Assembly: GCF_022376445.1 (NCBI RefSeq)
Contig: NW_025955013.1
Span: forward strand, 62,001 to 126,000
Direction of reading: 5' to 3'
Length of the DNA stretch: 64,000 bases
DNA from: Fomitopsis serialis
Taxonomy: Eukaryota > Basidiomycota > Agaricomycetes > Polyporales > Fomitopsidaceae
The translations under genes and the position numbers were made by a program. The notes under the pieces are model-generated. The model saw only the letters and a program-made list of their open reading frames with translations, had not been told where the DNA came from and did no database searches. Of the stretch, positions 58,026 to 64,000 are shown in pieces. How positions within the stretch are numbered: the stretch's first letter is position 1; every line of letters begins with the position of its first letter.

Positions 58026-61017
58026 TCACTCGGCAATCCCTCCCCATTCCTCAAACTCCTCTTTGACAGGAGCCTTCGATTTTGACTTGCGTATCTTCGC
58101 CGCGACGAGGTCACTCCCTGCCTCAACCTTCTGCAGCCCAACCATCGTCTCGTTGACTACAGGGCAAGATCAGAACGAGACCACAAATACTGAGCATAAT
58201 GAAGACGTACAATTCCCCGTGAGCATATCATCCGCGATGGACACGGCGCCCGACGTGATGTATCGCGTCGACACGCCACGCGCGACGAGCGGCTGCGCGA
58301 GCAATCCCTTGAGCTTGGCCTTCAGACCAGCGACCTTCGCGTCCGAGTATTTCCGTTGCGCTTTCGACGGGACGCTCTCCTGCTCGTCTCTGAACGGCCT
58401 TGAAATCAAGCCAAGTTGCGTCTGGAAAATATGCACTCACGTCTCCAGCCCCGAATCCAGCTCGATCTCCATCGCCTCCGCCGCCTCCTTCAGCCAGTTG
58501 ATGTCATGCTTCTCCGTCCTGACCTTATGCTGTGCTACGTCGATCTCCCGCGCGAGCTGCACCCGCGCCTTCAGCCTGTCCAGCATATACAGCTCCACCG
58601 GCATCTCCGGGATCTCGTCCTCCTCTGTAGCCATCCGACGCTCTATCAGTCATCAGCACGCCAAACAACGGTGAGGCAGACGCACCCCTCTTGAGGCTGC
58701 CCATGAGCGCGCGGACGACCCGCCGCTCGTCCGGCGCAACCATGAGCAGGCTGAAGCCCTTGCGCGCGGCGCGTGCGGTTCGCCCGTTGCGGTGGACGTA
58801 CGCGTCGGCGGTGCGCGGCACTTGGTAGTGCACCACGTGGTCGACGGCGGGGACGTCTAGTCCGCGCGCAGCGACGTCGGTCGCGAGGAGGACGCCGCGT
58901 GCTGTCGACTTGAACCTGCGGCGTAGGTTAGTGGGCGGTCGTATGCGAAGGGGATTGATAAAAGGCAGAGACGCACCGGTCGAGGTTCTTGAGTCGTTGT
59001 CTCTGCTCGAGCTGCGAGTGGAGGGGAAGGCGGGGATGTCGAGGAGGGACATGGTCGGAAGGAGCCGCCGGATGCCGTCGATGGAGGAGAGGAAGACGAG
59101 CGTGCGGCCGGGGTAGCGCAAGAGGAAGTAGTACAGATACGCGTCCTATGCATGGCGTTCAGGTCGAAATCAGCTTACGAGGAAGCGGGCGAACGTGTAG
59201 ACGGACCTTGTCGCCCGAGAGACACCCGATCTTGCTCTCCTGCAAAGTGGCGACGGCACCGCCCTCCGGCGCGATGTCGATCACCGCAGGTGTAGGATCC
59301 CGGAAGTCGAGCCTCATCAGGAGATCGTCTACAACTCGTGTCAGGAAGCTATGTCGAGAGGTGCTACCGAACGCCAGTGCATACCGAGTGTAGATGCAGG
59401 CTTGCCCTTCTTCCGCCTATTCGATCTCGAGGGCCTCTTGAGGTTCTTTTGAAGGTCCTTACTGAGTGTAGCACTGAACACGAAGGTCTGCATCTCGCCC
59501 TCTACACCCGCCTTGCTGTCTTCCGCCTCTCCGGCTTCGTCTTCGTCATCTTGCGAGCCAGACGTGGGCTCGGGCTCGATCTCATCATCCCTGAAATCGC
59601 ATAAATGTCAGGAGGCGGGTGAGGAGACGAAGGAATTGGGGTGTTTACTTGCTTTGACGGAGCGTGAGCCGGAGGATGTTCTCCATCTCGGCAAAGTGCC
59701 CCGTCTCGATCATCCGGTCCGCCTCGTCCAGCACGAGGAACCGGAGCTTCTCGATCTGACCTGCGAGCTCGTCGTCCTGCAGCACGCGACGTCGCTCAGC
59801 TGAGCGCTAACGTGGTACGAGGAATGGACTGTACCTCTTGTATGATGTCCCACAGCCGGCCGGGCGTCGCGACGAGCACGTCGACACCGCGCGAGAGAAG
59901 CCGGCGCTGCTTCTGTGCGGACATCCCGCCGACAATGGCAGCGACGCTCACTGGGGGTGGGCCGCTCCGCTGCTTCGCTTCCTCGCTGGTCGCCGTCTTC
60001 TTCTCCTTGCTCTTACCCTTCTGTTTCCCGTTTCCCTTGCCCTTGCCCTTCCCTTTGGGATTGGCGGAGGGAAGCTCAGGCTCATCCTCTTCTCGCTTGA
60101 CGTCGACTGACGGGACGTTGACGGGGTTCAGACACGCATTCAGGTGGGAGGAGACCTGCAGCGCGAGTTCGCGGGTGGGTGTGAGGACGAGCGCTCTGAC
60201 GGGTCTGCGCTCTTTGACTGATGAAACAGAGACGGATGCATGTTTGAGAAGGTGGTCGAGGATGGGCAGGCCGTACGCGAGGGTCTTGCCGGAGCCCTGT
60301 AAAAGCACAGATGGGTTCATGTGGGCAGATGGATGGAGACGCACGTACTGTTTCTGCGACACCGACGACGTCCCTGCCCGAGAGGGCGAGCGGGAGCGCT
60401 TCGGCTTGGATAGGCGTTGGGCGAGTAAAGTGTTGCGCATACAAGGCCTTGGCGAGTTGTTGGTGAAGGGAAAAGGGCGACCAGTCGGGGAGCATGGTCT
60501 CGGCTGTGAGGAGTGCTCGGCAGGTGAGAAGTTGTAAAATAGTAGTAGGGGAGTTGCCTACCATCGAAAGGTGCGTCCTGTGCGTCCTCCACCCGTACAA
60601 CGTCCTCCTTCGGCGTTGATGCATTCCGTGCGGGAGACGTAGAAGATCCCGCAACCGGTTCCTCAGCCGCAGGCACATCTTGCACGTCCGCTACATTGTT
60701 TCCTTCATCCACGATTGCTCCTGCAACCTAGCACGTCTCTTCATCCATCCATCCGTATTCTTTGTGCCAACACGACTCACCTTGAACTTTATGATCTTCC
60801 CTGCCTCCGTCTCCTCATACACAACCTCCACATCAGAGACCTCCTCCAGCTCAAGCATTCCGTCAAATGCTCCCGCAGCACTGGTTTCCCTCGGACGTGC
60901 GACAGCCTTCCATGGGAGCTCGTCGACGGAGAGGTGGGCCGTCTTCGCCTTCTTGCGGGCGGCGAGTTTGGAGGGCTTGACTTTGCGCTTTGTGCCCGCG
61001 ACGATTTTTGAAGCCAT
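58026..61017 (-). CDS. MAK5: DEAD-box RNA helicase MAK5/DDX24 homologue (ribosome biogenesis)
   Basis: A nucleolar helicase needed in yeast for 60S subunit assembly. The start at 61,017 ([20 protein letters not shown]) opens a basic N-terminus with VDELPWKAV, a MAK5-like feature, followed by an acidic linker. Q-motif region: [20 protein letters not shown]...[13 protein letters not shown]. Motif I AETGSGKT is rebuilt across an intron (about 60,351-60,299). Then PTRELALQ, the Lys/Gly-rich insert [48 protein letters not shown] and [12 protein letters not shown]. Further on are [15 protein letters not shown] and HRNGRTARA. The C-terminus ends [16 protein letters not shown] at 58,026. At about 59,023-59,026 the frame shifts because a C run (minus strand CCCC) is one short of the CCCCC needed for [18 protein letters not shown]. 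In an essential gene this is probably a consensus error. Confidence 0.9.
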
Positions 61018-61455
61018 AGTCACAGAGAACGGGACAGCAATGTTGGAATCTGAGGCCAGGCCCTTATAAGCGTGTTCAAACTGGCAAGTAGACGGTCGAA
61101 TGTGAGCAGGTAAGTAGTACTGGGTACCAACTGCTGGCAGTGGGTACGGTACATTTTGCGATCGTAGATCGAGATCTTGTGGTAGCGCGACCACGTGATC
61201 TGTGCATCTGGATCTCAGTGGCGCCAGGCGGTCAGCGCTTCAGCACCGAGTGACGAGTCGTCGCAACTTCAAGTTGGTAAACCACCACCACCGGTACCGA
61301 ACTCGATATCTTGAATCTTATGGACGTGCAGGGATGGACGACTTCACATTACTTTTCTCTGGGATACTCTAGCTTGTTTCTCCCACCCCTGCCAGCGTGT
61401 GCTCCCAGCCTGATCTCACCAAGCGACGACGCGCCGACACCGTAGCTTCAATCCG
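61018..61455. other. helicase promoter region
   Basis: Upstream of the minus-strand helicase; no other gene seen. Confidence 0.45.
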
Positions 61456-61640
61456 ATGATGATGCTAAACAAGAGCGAGACCAGCGCAGCGCGCCGCCTG
61501 CTTCAGTGCACGGGGCTCGGGCTCTACCCGAACGACATCTCGTCCAAGTTCGCGCCGCGGGCGACCCGCGCACAGGGCAGTCGTGGACCAGGTCGCGCAC
61601 TGGTGTGAGACGCAAGGGAGTGAGGACAAGGTGGAGTGAG
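61456..61640 (+). pseudogene. short gene fragment, unrecognised
   Basis: The plus strand reads MMMLNKSETSAARRLLQCTG, then LGLYPNDISSKFAPR. After a frame change near 61,570 it continues AVVDQVAHWCETQGSEDKVE and a stop. The two halves look like one continuous helical protein segment interrupted by an indel. I cannot name the family. It may be the 5' end of a gene whose remainder is lost. Confidence 0.35.
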
Positions 61641-63349
61641 TCCCAATCTTGTACTTGTATGAGGCGCGTCTGCCGGAGCAGAGTTGCAGCTATTCGCAAT
61701 ACTAGAGCGATCGTACATATATATGGCCGGGGCTTCCTTGCGGACTTTGAGACCGCTTTGCTCTCGCTGGAGTGCCGTAGCCATTGCCATTGCAGGGCAG
61801 CTGCAACAGAAGGCTGATAAATTGGCGTTCCGATCATATGTACATCGCTCGGGGGTGCTCACTCATACGCCTGAAAGAGAGAATACGCATGTTGATGCAG
61901 ATGGCATGTCCCAGAGATCGTCAAAGGCTCTGCAAAGCGTCAGGTAAGTGTCTGGAGGATGATACGAAGCAGCAGCATTGCGAATGCGACCGACTATGTG
62001 TTCATACCACTGCTTTTGCTTCGGCATATCTGGTTTCTAAATGTGATAATTGCCTTTCTAACGTCTTGCTAGTCAGACTGGGGACACATGCTTTTCACTG
62101 AACCCACCATTAGTCGGTCTCTCATTGTCATGATCATGCCGGAGCCCTGCAACTGCGAAAACTACTCGCACCACGACTACGACACCATGACCAGGTGACA
62201 AGCCGATCGCATTATGTTCCTCAATGAGTCACCTATCTGCACAAGGCATGGGACAGGGAAGATGACCCCGTCTGGTACGTTACAGACTGCTTCCGGTTGT
62301 GACTTTAAATTGTTCTCTCACCTACTCTCATCTAGACCTATACCACGCCTAACCGCGGCTTCGGAGTCGACTCCGCCCTTCTCCCGGGTGTCGACAAGCC
62401 CATAGAGAGGACTCGGAGCGGGTGGCCATCTGGGCACCTATGTATCTCAACACTATGTATGCAATTCGTTCTACCGCAAAACATCAAGACCGTACGCACC
62501 TGCAACAGTCGGACAAAGAAGGGCTTTCGGTGCCCATAGGTTGATATCGGCCACCTACTGGCACGTGGGCGCCCATCATGAAAAGTTGAATCATGTTACG
62601 CCAGGACGGCCAGTGGCGCTGTCAATGTGTCTAGATAACGGTGATGGTCGCACACAGATGCTGCTGGTATGTGTCATAAATCGGGCCATAGGTAACTCAA
62701 TCTACACCCGAAGCGACATACGATGATGGGATGGTCAGAGTTGTATACAGGTTCAAACCGTGACCCCGATTGGCCGGTAACCCCCAACGGGTCGTCCTCC
62801 ATAGTATCAGGAGATCATAAGTATGAACAAAAGGAAAATTCTGCGCAGACATCCGCTGACACTGCCTCGGGGGTGGCCTGGCGCACCTCCAATTTGAAAG
62901 GTGGCCCGGTACCGACACATCGGGGGTGTAACTGTAAGTCTGTAACGCCAACAATCTGTGTTTTACAACAATCAAGCTCAAGTGCCAGTGGGCTGACGTG
63001 CCACTTGCGACGGCTTGAGCACTCAGTGGTACATGCGGTGCACCTTGAGGCAGTAACCAACCATCGCACCGTCAAGCTTCAAGCTTCACTGCCAGTTCCC
63101 ATATCGCAAGCAGCACACGGGCGGACTGCGAGTCTCATGACTTACCTGCAAGAAAGAGGAAGTCTAAACCAAGGCAAACTTCGCATTTATCCCCCTCCTG
63201 CTACCCCGGCTACCTGTGGCGATGTGACAGCCGAGACAGCTTTAGGCGACCATCATGAACGCAGGTCCCGTCGGACAGTAAGTATATTATGGGAAGCCTT
63301 ATTGCACCTTTACCTACTGAATACTGATTCTGTCTGTCGAGGAGAACGC
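61641..63349. other. gene-poor stretch, no supported gene
   Basis: About 1.7 kb of short frames without motifs. The duplicated RAFE promoter begins at its right end. Confidence 0.4.
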
Positions 63350-63826
63350 TAGTCAAACGTCGGGCGTCGCTCGTCGTTGAAAAGAACTTGAAGACGACGT
63401 CCGCGATGCCATGCGCTACAGCCGCCTTTGTTCTCGCCACGCAAGACGTCGGGCGCCTCGCGAATCGCGACTTAGAAAGTGAATCACGAAGGCCAAAGAA
63501 GACCATTCACGAGCATGTCTTGGACGGTGGAGACTGTGCCTACATTCTCTGGCAGATTACTCGCGACAGGAAAGAGACCCCGGAAACTGGAAATGTCATT
63601 TCTTCGCGCTCACATGTACGTTTGGTTGCTACACTCACAGCCAGCATGCCTCTGCTTATGCTGTCTTCCTTTGTATCGCTCAACGCCTCTACCCTGTCAA
63701 AGCATGGCCTCCTTGGTCTATAAAAGACCTCAATTTTCTGCTGGGTCCTTAGGCTCCTCGGTCCTTTCACCCTAAACACCTCGCACTCCTTCGCCCTTCC
63801 GCTCACTCCCTCTTCTGTCCTTCAAC
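63350..63826 (+). repeat. promoter segment duplicated from/with 26,924-27,380
   Basis: Same blocks in the same order as the promoter of the first RAFE-like gene but on the opposite strand. It includes an insertion near 63,553-63,562 and small gaps. TATAAAAG at 63,719-63,726. Confidence 0.8.
63719..63726 (+). promoter_or_regulatory. TATA box of the second RAFE-like gene
   Basis: TATAAAAG 108 bp upstream of the ATG at 63,827. Confidence 0.75.
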
Positions 63827-64000
63827 ATGTTCTTCTACAAGGCTGTCATTACCCTCGCCCTTGCCGTGTCCGCGCTGGCAATGAGCATTCCTCGTGCCAT
63901 CAATTCCACTCAAGGCTCGTACATCGAGATCGCCTCCACGACTGTGAGGTCCGAGCCTTCCTGGTTGTACGGTACTCAGACTGGTGACGGTAAGGCTGCA
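63827..64000 (+). CDS. RlpA-like / RAFE-like secreted protein, 5' part only (window edge)
   Basis: Exon 1 encodes the signal peptide MFFYKAVITLALAVSALA, SIPRAINSTQGSYIEIAST and SEPSWLYGTQTGDG, then a GTAAGG donor at the same codon as in the 26.9 kb copy. The gene runs off the window. Compared with the paralogue, the signal peptide is nearly identical while the propeptide-like segment differs (Cys of STCGSY replaced by Gln), suggesting relaxed constraint there. Confidence 0.85.
   Translation, partial: MFFYKAVITLALAVSALAMSIPRAINSTQGSYIEIASTTVRSEPSWLYGTQTGDGKAA

Overview
The window is nuclear DNA of a filamentous basidiomycete, most likely a wood-decay polypore (Agaricomycetes, Polyporales). 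The genes are split by many short GT-AG introns of about 45-65 nt, with a few GC-AG introns. The families point the same way: a self-sufficient CYP505 P450-reductase fusion, DUF6533 membrane proteins, a basidiomycete-type sesquiterpene synthase, riboflavin-aldehyde-forming-enzyme-like (RlpA-like) secreted proteins, F-box and MYND proteins, and a signal-anchored transmembrane protein with a proline-rich tail. All gene models below were assembled by hand from open frames, splice sites and family motifs. Exon boundaries are therefore good to a few bases only where stated.

Left third (1-26 kb). A single-pass transmembrane protein (minus) is followed by a long CYP505 fusion gene (plus). A DUF6533 membrane-protein gene (minus), a MYND-finger gene (minus) and a second DUF6533 gene (plus) come next, with two decayed DUF6533 copies. 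Between and after them lies gene-poor, stop-rich DNA that holds only a small secreted-peptide candidate near 19 kb.

Middle (26-46.5 kb). In order: an RlpA-like/RAFE secreted protein with a well-defined promoter, a DHA1-type major facilitator with a long cytoplasmic loop, a sesquiterpene synthase, an F-box protein, and a divergent pair made of a GH51 arabinofuranosidase and a sugar transporter. The last pair makes sense as an arabinose-release and uptake unit.

Right third (46.7-64 kb). The most unusual part is 46,761-56,053. A 14-exon tyrosine recombinase gene of DUF3435/Starship-captain or Crypton type lies just inside the 3' end of an intact tRNA-Leu(CAG). At the far side, 9.26 kb away, is a truncated tRNA 3' end in direct orientation. 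Between them are two further genes, a strongly C-rich strand-skewed tract and two copies of a short hairpin. The geometry is that of an element inserted at a tRNA 3' end. Beyond it come a conserved hypothetical gene, the MAK5-type DEAD-box helicase, and at the window edge a second RAFE-like gene. That gene shares about 430 bp of promoter with the copy at 26.9 kb, in inverted orientation.

Sequence quality. Several otherwise well-conserved genes contain single-base frame changes, including the presumably essential MAK5 helicase, where a C run is one base short. I read many of these as consensus errors rather than pseudogenes. The CYP505 gene has two larger junctional losses that may be real.
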